DNA of 64,000 nt from Gluconacetobacter tumulicola (GCF_014174215.1 NZ_JABEQL010000002.1:124001-188000); one strand, 5' to 3'; shown: positions 40,934-50,782, counted from the stretch's first letter. A program made the numbers and translations. Notes: generated by a model from the sequence alone, not told the origin.

Positions 40934-41590
40934 ATGAGCGAGAATGCGATAACCCCCCCGTCCCCGCCCGTGGTGGTGCTGGATCATCCGCTGGTCCAGC
41001 ACAAGCTGACCCGGCTGCGCCAGGCGAGCACGTCCACCGCCGGTTTCCGCCGCCTGACGCGCGAGATCAGCCTGCTGATGGCCTATGAAGCGACGCGTGA
41101 ACTGCCGCTGGAGACGGTGGAGATCGAGACGCCGCTGGAGCACATGGAAGGGCGGCTGCTGTCTGGCAAGAAGCTCTGCCTGGTGTCGATCCTGCGGGCG
41201 GGCAACGGCATCCTGGACGGCATGCTCGACCTGCTGCCGGCGGCCCGGGTAGGGCATATCGGCCTGTTCCGCGACCCGGAATCGCTGGAGCCGGTCGAAT
41301 ATTACATGAAGCTGCCCGAGGATATCGATGCGCGGTTCTGCATCGTCGTCGATCCGATGCTGGCGACCGGGCACAGTGCGTCCGCCGCGATCGACCGGCT
41401 GAAGGCGGCGGGCGTGCGGCAACTGGTCTTTGTCTGCCTGCTGGCGGCACCCGAAGGGGTGGCGTTTCTGTCGGCGGCGCATCCGGACGTGAAGATCGTC
41501 ACCTGTGCGATCGACCGCGAACTGGACGACCATGGCTATATCCGGCCCGGCCTGGGCGATGCCGGCGACCGGCTGTTCGGCACCCGGTAG
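40934..41590 (+). CDS. upp: Uracil phosphoribosyltransferase
   Basis: A 218-residue enzyme making UMP from uracil and PRPP in pyrimidine salvage. It starts with [18 protein letters not shown] as the family does; the PRPP loop is [12 protein letters not shown], and the C-terminal uracil-binding part ends near [17 protein letters not shown]. The length is about 8 residues longer than E. coli Upp because of a Pro-rich N-terminus. It stands alone with a 53-bp gap to the dodecin gene. Confidence 0.97.
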   Translation: MSENAITPPSPPVVVLDHPLVQHKLTRLRQASTSTAGFRRLTREISLLMAYEATRELPLETVEIETPLEHMEGRLLSGKKLCLVSILRAGNGILDGMLDLLPAARVGHIGLFRDPESLEPVEYYMKLPEDIDARFCIVVDPMLATGHSASAAIDRLKAAGVRQLVFVCLLAAPEGVAFLSAAHPDVKIVTCAIDRELDDHGYIRPGLGDAGDRLFGTR

Positions 41591-41643
41591 GAACCCCGGC
41601 GGGCGGGCATCGTTGTTCCTCCATACAGGCAGGGAGGAACATC

Positions 41644-41856
41644 ATGTCCGAGCATGTCTATAAAGTGGTCGAGCTGGTCGGGTCGTCGCCCGACACCATC
41701 GAAGCCGCGATCGGCAGCGCGCTGTCGCGGGCGTCGGACAGCGTGCATGCCATCCGCTGGTTCGAGGTGGTGAATACGCGCGGCCACGTCGTCAACGGCC
41801 AGGTCGGCCATTATCAGGTCACGCTGAAGGTCGGCTTTACCATCGACGAGACGTAG
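41644..41856 (+). CDS. Dodecin, flavin-binding protein
   Basis: A 70-residue dodecin. The pattern VYKVVELVGSSPDTIEAAI, then the flavin-stacking Trp in RWFEV and the GQVGHYQVTLKVGF end are all present. Twelve subunits form a hollow sphere that stores flavin (or CoA) and buffers free riboflavin/FMN. GGAGG at 41633-41637 lies 6 nt ahead of the ATG. The next downstream sequence is a truncated copy of the intergenic repeat. Confidence 0.94.
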   Translation: MSEHVYKVVELVGSSPDTIEAAIGSALSRASDSVHAIRWFEVVNTRGHVVNGQVGHYQVTLKVGFTIDET

Positions 41857-41871
41857 GGGCGCTCAACCGCC

Positions 41872-41970
41872 AGAGGCTGCTTTAAAAGGGTCGGTGCTGA
41901 GCAGGAGCGGCCCGGTACGGGCCGCGGCCGGCGTGTGTTTCCGAGCACCGGAGCGGCCTTGATGGTCGTG
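41872..41970 (+). repeat. Structured intergenic repeat, 5' half copy D
   Basis: Starts with AGAGGCTGCTTTAAAAGG, like the arm of copy A, and runs through the core GTGTGTTTCCGAGCACCGGA to GGCCTTGATGGTCGTG. It then stops matching at 41970, just before the SDR/LysR region. No right arm follows, so the copy is truncated. Confidence 0.7.
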
Positions 41971-42141
41971 TTGGGGTGGACGGCCCCACGGCATCATGTG
42001 CCAAGGTGCAGGGGGTCATCACACTGAACCCAGGAACCGCCTAGGACTGAGTTTAGACTCAAGCGCGCAAGGCGACAGTGGCCATTTTCGCAGTCGACTA
42101 CGAGTTTATGAAAGATTTCCCGAGGCAGACGGTGCTCGCGC

Positions 42142-42903
42142 TCAGATACACAGCCCGCCGGAGACCTCGATCCGTTGCGCATTGACCCAGCGATTGTCCT
42201 CGGACAGCAGCGAGGCGATCATCGGACCGATATCGTCCGGCAGTCCCGGCCGCCCGAGCGCGGTCGCTTCCGCGATGTGCCGGGCAATCTCCGGATTGTC
42301 CCGGACAACGCCCCCCGAGAAATCTGTCTGGATGGCGCCGGGTGCGACCGTATTGACGGTGATGCGGCGATGACCGAGTTCCTTGGCCATGTAATGTGTC
42401 ATGACTTCCACAGCCCCTTTCATGGAAGCGTAGGCGATCCGGCCGGGATATGTAAAACGGGTCAGCCCTGAAGATATGTTCACGATCCGACCTCCATCCG
42501 CGACCAGAGGCAGTAACGTCTGCGTCAGGAAGAACGGGCCTTTGACGTGAACGCGATAGGCGGCGTCGAAGTCCTCCTCCGTCACCTCGCCGAACAGGCC
42601 GCTATGTGACGTTCCCGCCATGTTGACCAGATAATCGAAACGCTCGACGCCCCATTCGCCCAGCACATTTCGAACCTCTTCGAAAAATATCGGAAAGGCA
42701 GAGATGTCACCGGTGTCGAGTTGCAGGGCCACGGCGCGGGCTCCACTGTGTTCGACACTGCCGACAACCTCGTCGGCAGCAGACTTGTTGACGTGATAGG
42801 TGAAGATTGATGGCACGCCGCGTCGGGCAAGAGCTTCGACAGTCGAGCGACCGAGGCCACGGCTTCCGCCAGTGACGAGGGCAATGGTCTTTGCCACGAA
42901 CAT
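42142..42903 (-). CDS. Short-chain dehydrogenase/reductase
   Basis: A 253-residue classical SDR with the NAD(P) motif TGGSRGLG (about 12-19), NMAGTSH in the fourth strand and the catalytic Ser-Tyr-Lys (ISS and YASMK). It is a FabG-like oxidoreductase of unknown substrate; VTGGSRGLG and the THY helix tail hint at a cyclic alcohol or ketone substrate, but that is weak. Divergent from a LysR gene 101 bp away, the usual layout for a regulator controlling its neighbour. Base usage looks less GC-rich than the flanking genes, in line with recent acquisition. Confidence 0.9.
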   Translation of the reverse strand: MFVAKTIALVTGGSRGLGRSTVEALARRGVPSIFTYHVNKSAADEVVGSVEHSGARAVALQLDTGDISAFPIFFEEVRNVLGEWGVERFDYLVNMAGTSHSGLFGEVTEEDFDAAYRVHVKGPFFLTQTLLPLVADGGRIVNISSGLTRFTYPGRIAYASMKGAVEVMTHYMAKELGHRRITVNTVAPGAIQTDFSGGVVRDNPEIARHIAEATALGRPGLPDDIGPMIASLLSEDNRWVNAQRIEVSGGLCI

Positions 42904-43004
42904 GGGATCCTCCGTTTGATGGTGGCCCCATGTTGGTCACACCCTGGTCCATTCGATAAGGTCGCCCTTTCCGACAGCATTGTTTTGCGCCATGGAATAA
43001 TCCC
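42904..43004. promoter_or_regulatory. SDR/LysR divergent promoter region
   Basis: This 101-bp gap should hold both promoters and the LysR binding site. AT-rich patches occur near 42950-42960 and 42980-42998 (TTGTTTTGCGCCATGG); no convincing T-N11-A palindrome can be singled out by eye. Confidence 0.35.
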
Positions 43005-43904
43005 ATGGACAGGCTCGCGACACTCGATCTTTTCATCCGCATTGTCGATCGCGGCAGCTTCAGTGCCGCGGCGGCAGCCTGCGGTGTTTCGCGGCCTGCT
43101 GCGACCGCCGCGATCAAGGCGTTGGAGAGCCGGTTGGGAACCCGGCTGCTGCACCGCTCAACCCGCCACGTCCGGCCCACGACGGAGGGGGCCGCTTATT
43201 ATCGGCGGTGCATCGCGATCCTGGCCGACCTTGAGGACGCGGATCGTAACGCAGGTGGCGCCGTTTCCGGCATATTGCGGGTCGACGTCGTCGGTTATCT
43301 GGCCCGCACGATCCTACTGCCGGCGCTGCCCGACTTCCTCGCGCGGCATCCTGCCCTGACTGTCCATCTTGGAGAAGGTGAACGGTTCGTCGATCTGGTC
43401 CGCGAGGGTGTGGATTGCGTCGTGCGGGCCGGGGTGCTCGCCGACAGCGACATGGTGGCGCGGCCTCTGGGGGTCATGGAAGAAGCTACCGTGGCCAGCC
43501 CGGACTATCTTGCGCGGCATGGAATGCCCGCGACACCGGAGGCACTTGAGGGCCATCAGATGGTCGGCTTCGTATCGTCGCGCACCGGCCAGTCCCTGCC
43601 GCTTGAGTTCACACGCGGACACGAAGTGATCGAGGTGACGTTGCCGACACGGTTGTTGGTAAGTGGCGCTGAAACCAGTGCCGCCGCAGCGCGGCAAGGC
43701 TTCGGTCTCGTGCAGGCACCACGTTACCGCTTTACGGATGATCTCATGAATGGCACGCTGATCGAGGTTCTGGCCGATTTCCCACCGACGCCTACACCGC
43801 TTTCCGTGCTTTATCCAAGCAACAGGAAGCTTTCTCCGCGTGTGCGCGTCTTCGTCGACTGGCTGGTGGAGATTATCGGCCCGATGCTTCATCCGGGCGC
43901 GTGA
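43005..43904 (+). CDS. LysR-family transcriptional regulator
   Basis: A 299-residue LysR regulator. The N-terminal winged HTH (MDRLATLDLFIRIVDRGSFS then AAAAACGVSRPAATAAIKAL) is typical, followed by a linker helix and a periplasmic-binding-like effector domain. It resembles the CrgA/AaeR group that controls adjacent oxidoreductases. Divergently placed beside the SDR gene, which it probably activates in response to the SDR's substrate. It lies in the same less GC-rich segment as the SDR gene. Confidence 0.92.
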   Translation: MDRLATLDLFIRIVDRGSFSAAAAACGVSRPAATAAIKALESRLGTRLLHRSTRHVRPTTEGAAYYRRCIAILADLEDADRNAGGAVSGILRVDVVGYLARTILLPALPDFLARHPALTVHLGEGERFVDLVREGVDCVVRAGVLADSDMVARPLGVMEEATVASPDYLARHGMPATPEALEGHQMVGFVSSRTGQSLPLEFTRGHEVIEVTLPTRLLVSGAETSAAAARQGFGLVQAPRYRFTDDLMNGTLIEVLADFPPTPTPLSVLYPSNRKLSPRVRVFVDWLVEIIGPMLHPGA

Positions 43905-44017
43905 GGCCTGTCGCACGAAGGCCCGTCAGGCAGGCGCTTCGAAACTGCCGGGGCGATCCTGACCCTGCCTCCGACATGCCTGTCTTATGCATCCGTGTCG
44001 CTGCGTGCGACAAAGGA

Positions 44018-44053
44018 CTGATTTTTCCGGGGTGGCCACCCCGGAAAAATCAG
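44018..44053. repeat. 36-bp perfect palindrome after the LysR gene
   Basis: An uninterrupted palindrome with 18-bp arms: CTGATTTTTCCGGGGTGG joined directly to its reverse complement. The GC core is flanked by T5/A5 runs in the wrong order for a rho-independent terminator on either strand, so a protein-binding or cruciform site is possible. It lies in the convergent gap between lysR and ilvA. Confidence 0.7.
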
Positions 44054-44097
44054 GAAGGGGACGGGTCGGTGACAGGCAGACGGCCAGACCGCGCTCC

Positions 44098-44137
44098 TGC
44101 GCTGGATCGCCGCCAGTGCGCATTTCCGGTCAGACAC
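44098..44137 (+). repeat. Structured intergenic repeat, 3' end copy E
   Basis: TGCGCTGGATCGCCGCCAGT followed by GCGCATTTCCGGTCAGACAC matches the right end of copies B and C, directly next to the ilvA stop codon (44138). The inner hairpin TGCGCTGG...CCAGTGCGCA still pairs. Its missing left half does not match copy D's arm, so D and E are not simply one split element. Confidence 0.65.
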
Positions 44138-45334
44138 TCAGACGCGGCGGACGATGTAGGTCTTGGCCAGCTCTTCCATGATCTGCTGGGCGTGGAGGGG
44201 GTCGCGGGCCTCGATCATCACTTCCAGCTCGGCCGCCTGGACGCTGGCGGCGGTGAACAGGCGCTGGTGCGAGACCTCGATGATGTTGCCGCCGGCATCG
44301 CCGATCGTGCGGGAGATGTCGGCCAGCACGCCGGGCCGGTCGGGGATCTCCATCTTGAGGCACAGCAGCCGGCCGTCGCGCAGCAGCGTGCGCAGCAGCG
44401 TGTTGGCCAGGATGCGGCTGTCGATATTGCCGCCGGTGACGGGGAGTGCGACCCGCTTGCCGCGGAACAGCTCGGGGTAGGTCAGCACCGCCGCCAATGC
44501 TGCGGCGCCCGCGCCCTCGCTGACCTGCTTGGCGCCTTCGGCCATCAGGGTGATCGCGTCCTCGACCGCGCGCTCGGGCACCACCAGCACGCGCGAGACA
44601 TGGTCGCGGATGACCGAAAGCGGCTGGCGGCCGATTTGCAGCACCGCGATGCCCTCGGCGATCGTGGCCCCGCCCGGCGGCATCAGTTCGTCGCCGGGGA
44701 AGGCGGACAGGGAGGAATAGGCCTCGACCTGCACGCCGATAATGTCCATTTCGGGCCGCAGGGCGGAAGCGGCCACGGCGCAGCCCGAGAGCAGGCCGCC
44801 GCCGCCGATGGGACCGACGAAGACATCCAGCGGCCCCGCATCCTCGAACAGTTCGAGCGCGAAGGTGCCCTGGCCGGCCATGACCGCCGGGTCGTCGTAC
44901 GGGTGGACGAAGACGCGCCCTTCCGCCGCGCAGAGCGCGTCGGCATGGGCGGTGGCTTCGGCGAAATTATTGCCTTCCAGCACCACGCGCGCGCCCCAGG
45001 CGGCGGTGCGCGTGACCTTGGCGGCGGGGGTGAAGCGCGGCATGACGATGACCGCGTCGATCCCCAGCAGCGAGGCGTGGCGGGCGACGCCCTGGGCATG
45101 GTTGCCGGCCGAGACGGTGATGACGCCGCGGCTGCGTTCCTCCGGCGTCAGCAGCGCCAGCTTGTTGGCGGCGCCACGCTCCTTGAACGACCCCACGGCC
45201 TGGAGATTGTCCAGCTTCAGCACGATCTCCGCGCCGGTCGCCTTCGACAAAGCGTGCGAAGGGACCGTGGGCGTGCGCAGGACGCGCCCCTCGATCCGGG
45301 CGGCGGCGGCCCGGAGGTCGTCGAGCGTGATCAT
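44138..45334 (-). CDS. ilvA: Threonine ammonia-lyase
   Basis: A 398-residue PLP enzyme converting threonine to 2-oxobutanoate, the first step to isoleucine. The PLP lysine is in GSFKERGAANKLALL (about residue 50), the phosphate-binding loop in GPIGGGGLLSG, and a single C-terminal ACT domain (MEIPDRPGVLADISRTIGDAGG...) provides effector control. This single-ACT form is common in alphaproteobacteria. It lies 10 bp after greA on the same strand, in a carA-carB-greA-ilvA row. Confidence 0.95.
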   Translation of the reverse strand: MITLDDLRAAAARIEGRVLRTPTVPSHALSKATGAEIVLKLDNLQAVGSFKERGAANKLALLTPEERSRGVITVSAGNHAQGVARHASLLGIDAVIVMPRFTPAAKVTRTAAWGARVVLEGNNFAEATAHADALCAAEGRVFVHPYDDPAVMAGQGTFALELFEDAGPLDVFVGPIGGGGLLSGCAVAASALRPEMDIIGVQVEAYSSLSAFPGDELMPPGGATIAEGIAVLQIGRQPLSVIRDHVSRVLVVPERAVEDAITLMAEGAKQVSEGAGAAALAAVLTYPELFRGKRVALPVTGGNIDSRILANTLLRTLLRDGRLLCLKMEIPDRPGVLADISRTIGDAGGNIIEVSHQRLFTAASVQAAELEVMIEARDPLHAQQIMEELAKTYIVRRV

Positions 45335-45344
45335 CGGCGGAGCC

Positions 45345-45818
45345 TCAGCCGTAGGTGACGGCCAGGATTTCGTATGTGCGGTCGCCGCCGGGGGCGGGGA
45401 CCGACACCGAATCGCCGATCTTCTTGCCGATCAGCGACTTGGCGAGCGGGGAGGAAATGGACAGCAGGCCCTGCTTGATGTCGGCCTCGTGCACGCCGAC
45501 GATCTGGTAGGTGGCTTCCTTGTCGGTTTCCTCGTCCACCAGGCTGACCTGGGCGCCGAATTTCACCTGGTCGCCCGACAGGGTGGAGGGGTCGATCACC
45601 TCGGCCGAGGAGACGATTTCTTCCAGCTCGATGATCCGGCCCTCGATGAAGGACTGGCGTTCGCGCGCGGCGTGGTATTCGGCGTTTTCCGACAGGTCGC
45701 CGTGGCTGCGGGCCTCGGCGATCGCGCGGATCACGGCCGGGCGTTCTTCACTCTTGAGTTTGCGAAGTTCATCTTCCAGCCGTTGCAGGCCCTTGCCTGT
45801 CATCGGAAATTTCTGCAA
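45345..45818 (-). CDS. greA: Transcription elongation factor
   Basis: A 157-residue GreA: an N-terminal coiled coil with RSHGDLSENAEYHAARERQ (the tip with catalytic acidic residues) and a C-terminal FKBP-like domain ending PGGDRTYEILAVTYG. It rescues backtracked RNA polymerase by stimulating transcript cleavage. The start is a TTG at 45818, giving the family-typical MQKFPMTGKGLQRLEDEL; an upstream extension in the same frame is shadow. Follows carB by 132 bp, the arrangement found widely in alphaproteobacteria. Confidence 0.95.
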   Translation of the reverse strand: MQKFPMTGKGLQRLEDELRKLKSEERPAVIRAIAEARSHGDLSENAEYHAARERQSFIEGRIIELEEIVSSAEVIDPSTLSGDQVKFGAQVSLVDEETDKEATYQIVGVHEADIKQGLLSISSPLAKSLIGKKIGDSVSVPAPGGDRTYEILAVTYG

Positions 45819-45950
45819 GGCGCGTCCCCAGCGTGAAGGTCGGTCAGGTGGCCGACATGGCAAATTGCGACAAGAGCATCCCACAAGACCGACAGCGCCG
45901 GAAACGGGGCCAGCGGAGGCTGCCCTGTTCCCGGCGTCGGTATGGTACGC

Positions 45951-48900
45951 TCAGAACGATCCGTTAAAGTAGGATTGAAGAGGCGCGACTTCAAGCGGTC
46001 CTTCCCGCATCGCCGCGATCGCGTGCGTGGCGGCCCGTGCGCCGGCGATCGTGGTGAAGTGGGGAATGCCCGAAGTCAGGGCCGAACGGCGGATGTCGAA
46101 ACTGTCCGCGACCGACTGCGCGCCGTGGGCGGTGTTGATGATCATCTGCACGTCGCCCGAGCGGATGGCGTCCACGCAGTTCGGCCGCCCTTCCAGCACC
46201 TTGTTCACCACCTGGACGGCGATGCCGGCCTCGCGCAGATGCTGCGCGGTGCCGCGGGTGGCCAGGATGGTGAAGCCCATATCGACCAGGCGGCGAGCCA
46301 GCGCCGGCACCGTCGGCTTGTCGCTGCGGCGCACCGACAGGAAGACCGCGCCCGACAGGGGCAGCCGCACGCCGGCGGCGAGCTGCGACTTGGCGAAGGC
46401 GCGCTCGAACGAGGCGTCCAGGCCCATCACCTCGCCGGTCGAGCGCATTTCCGGGCCCAGGATCGTATCCACGTTGGGGAAGCGGTTGAAGGGGAAGACG
46501 GCTTCCTTGACCGCGACATGCGGGGCCACCGCGCGATCGTCGAGGCGGAATTCCGCCAGCCTGGCGCCGGCCATCACCCGTGCGCCGATCTTGGCCACCG
46601 GCACGCCGGTCGCCTTGGCGACGAAGGGCACGGTGCGCGAGGCGCGGGGATTGACCTCCAGGACGAAGATCTCCTGGTCCTTGATCGCGTACTGGACGTT
46701 CATCAGCCCGACGATGCCCAGTTCGCGGGCCATGGCCTCGGTCTGGGCCTTCAGTTCGGTGACGATGGCCGGGGAGAGCGTATAGGGCGGGAGCGAGCAG
46801 GCGCTGTCGCCGGAATGGATGCCCGCTTCCTCGATATGCTCCATGACGCCGGCGACATAGACTTCCTGCCCGTCGGCGATGCAGTCGACATCGGCCTCGA
46901 TCGCGTCGTTCAGGTAGCGGTCGATCAGCACCGGGCCGGAGGCGATGTCCTGGCCGGCCAGTTGCAGGGCCACGCGCATGTAGCGCTGGAGGCTGGCGCG
47001 GTCATGGACGATTTCCATCGCCCGGCCGCCCAGCACGTAGGAGGGGCGGATCACCACCGGATAGCCGATACGCTCGGCCACGTCCTCGGCCTCGGCCGGG
47101 GTGCGGGCGATGCCGTTGGCGGGCTGGCGCAGGCCCAGCCGGTGCAGCATGGCCTGGAACCGCTCGCGGTCCTCGGCGCGGTCGATCGCGTCGGCGGGCG
47201 TGCCCAGGAGCGGAATGCCGGCGGCTTCCAGAGCGTGGGACAGTTTCAGCGGCGTCTGGCCGCCATATTGCACGATGCAGCCCAGCACGGTGCCGCTTTC
47301 CTGCTCGCGGCGGATCAGGGCGATCACGTCCTCGGCGGTCAGGGGCTCGAAATACAGCCGGTCCGAGGTGTCGTAGTCGGTCGAGACGGTTTCGGGGTTG
47401 CAGTTGACCATGATGGTCTCGAACCCGGCCTCGCGCAGCGCATAGGCGGCGTGGACGCAGCAATAGTCGAATTCGATACCCTGGCCGATGCGGTTGGGGC
47501 CGCCGCCGAGGATCACGACCTTCTGCCGGTCGGTGGGGCGGCTTTCGCATTCCGGCGTGCCGAACCCGCCTTCATAGGTCGAGTACATGTAGGGCGTGCT
47601 GGAGGCGAATTCGCCGGCGCAGGTGTCGATGCGCTTGTAGACCGGTGTGACCGCCAGGCGGGTGCGCAGGGTCGCGATTTCGGCCGCCGCCGTGCCCGAC
47701 AGGCGGGCGAGCTGGACGTCGGAGAAGCCCATCGCCTTCAGGCGGCGCATGTCCTGGGCGTCGCGCGGCAGGCCGTCGCGGATCACGTTGTGTTCCGCCG
47801 CCACGATCTTGGCCAGTTCGCGCAGGAACCAGGGCTCGAACTTGCAGGCGGCGTGGATGTCTTCGATGCTCAGCCCGGCGCGCAGGGCCTGGGCGGCCAT
47901 GAGAATCCGTTCCGGCCGGGGCTGCGACAGCGCGGCGCGGAAGGCGTCGGGGCCGCCGTCGCCGGGGGCTTCCACCGGGTCCAGCCCGGCCAGGCCGGTT
48001 TCCATCGAGCGCAGGCCCTTTTGCAGGGCCTCGGGGAAGGAACGGCCGATGGCCATCGCCTCGCCTACCGATTTCATGCTGGTGGAGAGCAGGGCCGGGG
48101 TGCCGGGGAACTTCTCGAAGGTGAAGCGCGGGATCTTGACCACGACATAGTCGATGGTCGGCTCGAACGAGGCGGGGGTGGAGCCGGTGATGTCGTTGGC
48201 CAGTTCGTCCAGCGTGTAGCCGACCGCGAGCTTGGCCGCGATCTTGGCGATCGGGAAGCCGGTGGCCTTCGATGCCAAGGCGGAGGAGCGCGAGACGCGG
48301 GGGTTCATCTCGATGACCACCATGCGCCCGTCGGCCGGGTTGACGCCGAACTGGACGTTGGAGCCGCCGGTCTCGACGCCGATGGCGCGCAGGCAGGCCA
48401 GCGATGCGTCGCGCATGCGCTGATACTCTTTGTCCGTCAGGGTCAGGGCCGGCGCGACGGTGATCGAGTCGCCGGTATGCACGCCCATCGGGTCGATATT
48501 CTCGATCGAGCAGACGATGATGCAATTGTCCGCGCGGTCGCGGACGACTTCCATCTCGAACTCCTTCCAGCCCAGCACCGATTCCTCGATCAGGACTTCG
48601 GTGGTGGGCGAGGCGTCGAGGCCCGAGGCCACGATCTGGTCGAATTCCTCGCGGTTATAGGCGATGCCGCCGCCCGAGCCGCCCATGGTGAAGGAGGGAC
48701 GGATCACGGCCGGCAGGCCGACCTGCTCCAGCGCCGCGCGGGCTTCGTCGAGCGTGTGGGCGATGGTGCTGCGCGGGCTTTCGATGCCGATCGCATCCAT
48801 CGCCTCGCGGAATTTCTGCCGGTCTTCGGCGCGGTCGATCACCTCGGCGTCCGCGCCGATCAGCTCCACGCCGTGCTTCTTGAGGAAGCCGGACTTGTCG

Positions 48901-49205
48901 AGTGCCATCGCGGTATTCAGCGCCGTCTGGCCGCCCATGGTGGGCAGCACCGCGTCGGGCTTTTCGCGCAGGATGATGCGTTCGACGAATTCGGGGGTGA
49001 TCGGCTCGATATAGGTGGCATCCGCCAGGCCCGGATCGGTCATGATCGTGGCCGGGTTGGAGTTGACCAGGATGACCCGATAGCCTTCCTCGCGCAGGGC
49101 TTTGCAGGCCTGGGCGCCGGAATAGTCGAATTCACAGGCCTGGCCGATGACGATCGGGCCGGCGCCGATGATCAGGATCGAGCGTATGTCTGTCCGTTTG
49201 GGCAT
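45951..49205 (-). CDS. carB: Carbamoyl-phosphate synthase large subunit
   Basis: A 1084-residue enzyme with two homologous ATP-grasp halves. Landmarks are the N-terminal [20 protein letters not shown], its repeat [20 protein letters not shown] near residue 570, and the C-terminal MGS-like allosteric domain from about 940. It makes carbamoyl phosphate from bicarbonate, glutamine-derived ammonia and two ATP for arginine and pyrimidines. The length fits the ~1073 of E. coli. Starts 13 bp after the carA stop. Confidence 0.97.
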   Translation of the reverse strand: MPKRTDIRSILIIGAGPIVIGQACEFDYSGAQACKALREEGYRVILVNSNPATIMTDPGLADATYIEPITPEFVERIILREKPDAVLPTMGGQTALNTAMALDKSGFLKKHGVELIGADAEVIDRAEDRQKFREAMDAIGIESPRSTIAHTLDEARAALEQVGLPAVIRPSFTMGGSGGGIAYNREEFDQIVASGLDASPTTEVLIEESVLGWKEFEMEVVRDRADNCIIVCSIENIDPMGVHTGDSITVAPALTLTDKEYQRMRDASLACLRAIGVETGGSNVQFGVNPADGRMVVIEMNPRVSRSSALASKATGFPIAKIAAKLAVGYTLDELANDITGSTPASFEPTIDYVVVKIPRFTFEKFPGTPALLSTSMKSVGEAMAIGRSFPEALQKGLRSMETGLAGLDPVEAPGDGGPDAFRAALSQPRPERILMAAQALRAGLSIEDIHAACKFEPWFLRELAKIVAAEHNVIRDGLPRDAQDMRRLKAMGFSDVQLARLSGTAAAEIATLRTRLAVTPVYKRIDTCAGEFASSTPYMYSTYEGGFGTPECESRPTDRQKVVILGGGPNRIGQGIEFDYCCVHAAYALREAGFETIMVNCNPETVSTDYDTSDRLYFEPLTAEDVIALIRREQESGTVLGCIVQYGGQTPLKLSHALEAAGIPLLGTPADAIDRAEDRERFQAMLHRLGLRQPANGIARTPAEAEDVAERIGYPVVIRPSYVLGGRAMEIVHDRASLQRYMRVALQLAGQDIASGPVLIDRYLNDAIEADVDCIADGQEVYVAGVMEHIEEAGIHSGDSACSLPPYTLSPAIVTELKAQTEAMARELGIVGLMNVQYAIKDQEIFVLEVNPRASRTVPFVAKATGVPVAKIGARVMAGARLAEFRLDDRAVAPHVAVKEAVFPFNRFPNVDTILGPEMRSTGEVMGLDASFERAFAKSQLAAGVRLPLSGAVFLSVRRSDKPTVPALARRLVDMGFTILATRGTAQHLREAGIAVQVVNKVLEGRPNCVDAIRSGDVQMIINTAHGAQSVADSFDIRRSALTSGIPHFTTIAGARAATHAIAAMREGPLEVAPLQSYFNGSF

Positions 49206-49218
49206 GGGGGCGCGACTT

Positions 49219-50643
49219 TCAGGCGGGCTGATTGGTGCGGTCGATCAGGGCGACGAAGCGGTCGAACAGATAATGGCTGTCCGACGGGCCGGGGCTGGCC
49301 TCGGGGTGGTACTGGACCGAGAAGGCGGCGTAGCGCGTGGAGGCGATGCCCTCGTTCGAGCCGTCGAACAGGCTGCTGTGCGTGACGCGGACATCGTCGG
49401 GCAGGCTGGACTCGTCCACCGCGAAGCCGTGATTCTGGCTGGTGATCTCGACCTTGCCGGTGCTGAGGTCCTTGACCGGCTGGTTGGCGCCGCGATGGCC
49501 GCGCGCCAGCTTGTAGGTGCGGGCACCCAGCGCCTGAGCCAGCAATTGGTGGCCCAGGCAGATGCCGAAGATCGGCTTGCCGGCGTCGAGCACGCCACGG
49601 ATTGCGGGGACCGCATATTCGGCGGTCGCGGCCGGGTCGCCCGGGCCGTTGGAGAGGAACACGCCGGCGGGATCGAGGGCCAGGATCTCTTCCGCCGTGG
49701 CGGTGGCGGGCACGACCGTGACGTCGCAGCCCGCATTGGCCAGACAGCACAGGATGTTGCGCTTGGCGCCGTAATCGACGGCGACGACGCGGCGGCGCTT
49801 CAGCGGGAGCGGGAGGGTGCCGCCGGGCCAGGTCCACACGCCCTCGTCCCAGCCATAGGCCTTGGTGCAGGTGACGTCGCGCGCCAGGTCCATGCCTTCC
49901 AGGCCGGGCCAGGCGGCGGCCTGCGCGCGGAGCGCGTCGAGGTCGAAAGCGCCGTCGGCCGGGTAGGCCAGGATGGCGGTCTGCGGGCCGCCATCGCGGA
50001 TGCGCAGCGTGATGGCGCGGGTATCGACGCCGCAGATGCCGGGCACGTTGCGCGCTTTCAGCCAGCCTTCCAGGTCCTGCGTGGCGCGCCAGTTGGCGGG
50101 TTCGGTCAGGTCCTGCTTCACGACCAGGCCGCGGGCCGCGACGCGGGCGGCTTCGTCATCGGCCGCGTTGGTGCCGACATTGCCGATATGCGGGAACGTG
50201 AAGGTGATGATCTGGCCGGCGAAGGACGGGTCGGTCAGCGTTTCCTGATAGCCGGTCATGCCGGTGGAGAAGCACAGTTCGCCGATGGCGGCGCCGGTGG
50301 CCGGCGTATGGGCGCCGAAGCCGCGCCCCCACAGGATGGTGCCGTCGGCCAGCACCAGGGCGGCGGTGGCGCCCGTGGGAATGGCGGCGGGGGGCGAGGC
50401 GGGAACCTGGCGCTCGGTCATCTGGGTCTCCGGTCCATCGTACGCTTTGTCGGGGGGCACGCTATCGGGTTGCAGGTCGGAAAGGCTGAGGCCGGTATGG
50501 CGCAGGATCACCGTCCAGTGCTTGGGCGGGATCGCGCCGGCCTGACGCCATTTGCGGATGGCCTCGGTCCCGACGCCGGTCAGGCGGGCGGCATTGTCGG
50601 CCCCGCCCAGACGTTCGATGATGTGGTCGATCGATGACGGCAT
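49219..50643 (-). CDS. carA: Carbamoyl-phosphate synthase small subunit with N-terminal HTH domain
   Basis: 474 residues in one frame. Residues ~1-60 ([20 protein letters not shown] then [18 protein letters not shown]) form a Cro/YdaS-like helix-turn-helix; residues ~90-474 are ordinary CarA with the glutaminase Cys in GICLGHQLL and His in YHPEAS. CarA supplies ammonia to CarB. Two starts are credible: GTG-free ATG at 50643 with GGAAGGAAG upstream (HTH fusion), and ATG 50421 with GGAG 6 nt upstream (normal-length CarA). So both fused and unfused forms may be made. An autoregulatory role of the HTH on the palindrome-rich upstream region is inferred. Confidence 0.93.
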   Translation of the reverse strand: MPSSIDHIIERLGGADNAARLTGVGTEAIRKWRQAGAIPPKHWTVILRHTGLSLSDLQPDSVPPDKAYDGPETQMTERQVPASPPAAIPTGATAALVLADGTILWGRGFGAHTPATGAAIGELCFSTGMTGYQETLTDPSFAGQIITFTFPHIGNVGTNAADDEAARVAARGLVVKQDLTEPANWRATQDLEGWLKARNVPGICGVDTRAITLRIRDGGPQTAILAYPADGAFDLDALRAQAAAWPGLEGMDLARDVTCTKAYGWDEGVWTWPGGTLPLPLKRRRVVAVDYGAKRNILCCLANAGCDVTVVPATATAEEILALDPAGVFLSNGPGDPAATAEYAVPAIRGVLDAGKPIFGICLGHQLLAQALGARTYKLARGHRGANQPVKDLSTGKVEITSQNHGFAVDESSLPDDVRVTHSSLFDGSNEGIASTRYAAFSVQYHPEASPGPSDSHYLFDRFVALIDRTNQPA

Positions 50644-50674
50644 GGAGAATTCTTCCTTCCGGGGTTATCTCCTA

Positions 50675-50782
50675 CCAGCCTCCCGCGAGGCTGGGAAGAA
50701 AATTCCCACCCTGATTGTTTTTCATTGGGTGGGAAAAAACTTCCGGATATTGACCGGAAGCGCCCTGCGCGATGGGGCGCTT
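50675..50782. promoter_or_regulatory. Palindrome-rich leader between carA and yqeY
   Basis: Four perfect inverted repeats in 108 bp: CCAGCCTC/GAGGCTGG (50675-50694), TTCCCACCC/GGGTGGGAA with a 15-nt spacer (50703-50735), CTTCCGG/CCGGAAG (50740-50760) and AAGCGCCC/GGGCGCTT (50758-50782). The TGGGAA motif recurs (50692, 50703 reversed, 50730). This is a candidate operator set for the HTH domain of CarA and an attenuator for yqeY-dnaG. Confidence 0.6.

Noticed and set aside
41994..42182. A 62-codon minus-strand frame between dodecin and the SDR gene
   Set aside because: Possible remnant of a mobile gene, but no motif, no ribosome-binding site and partial overlap with the SDR 3' end; not enough to call.
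45942..49385. A 1147-codon open frame on the plus strand across carB/carA
   Set aside because: It mirrors the minus-strand carB codons and consists of His/Asp/Gly/Gln-rich low-complexity text, the usual antisense shadow in GC-rich genomes.
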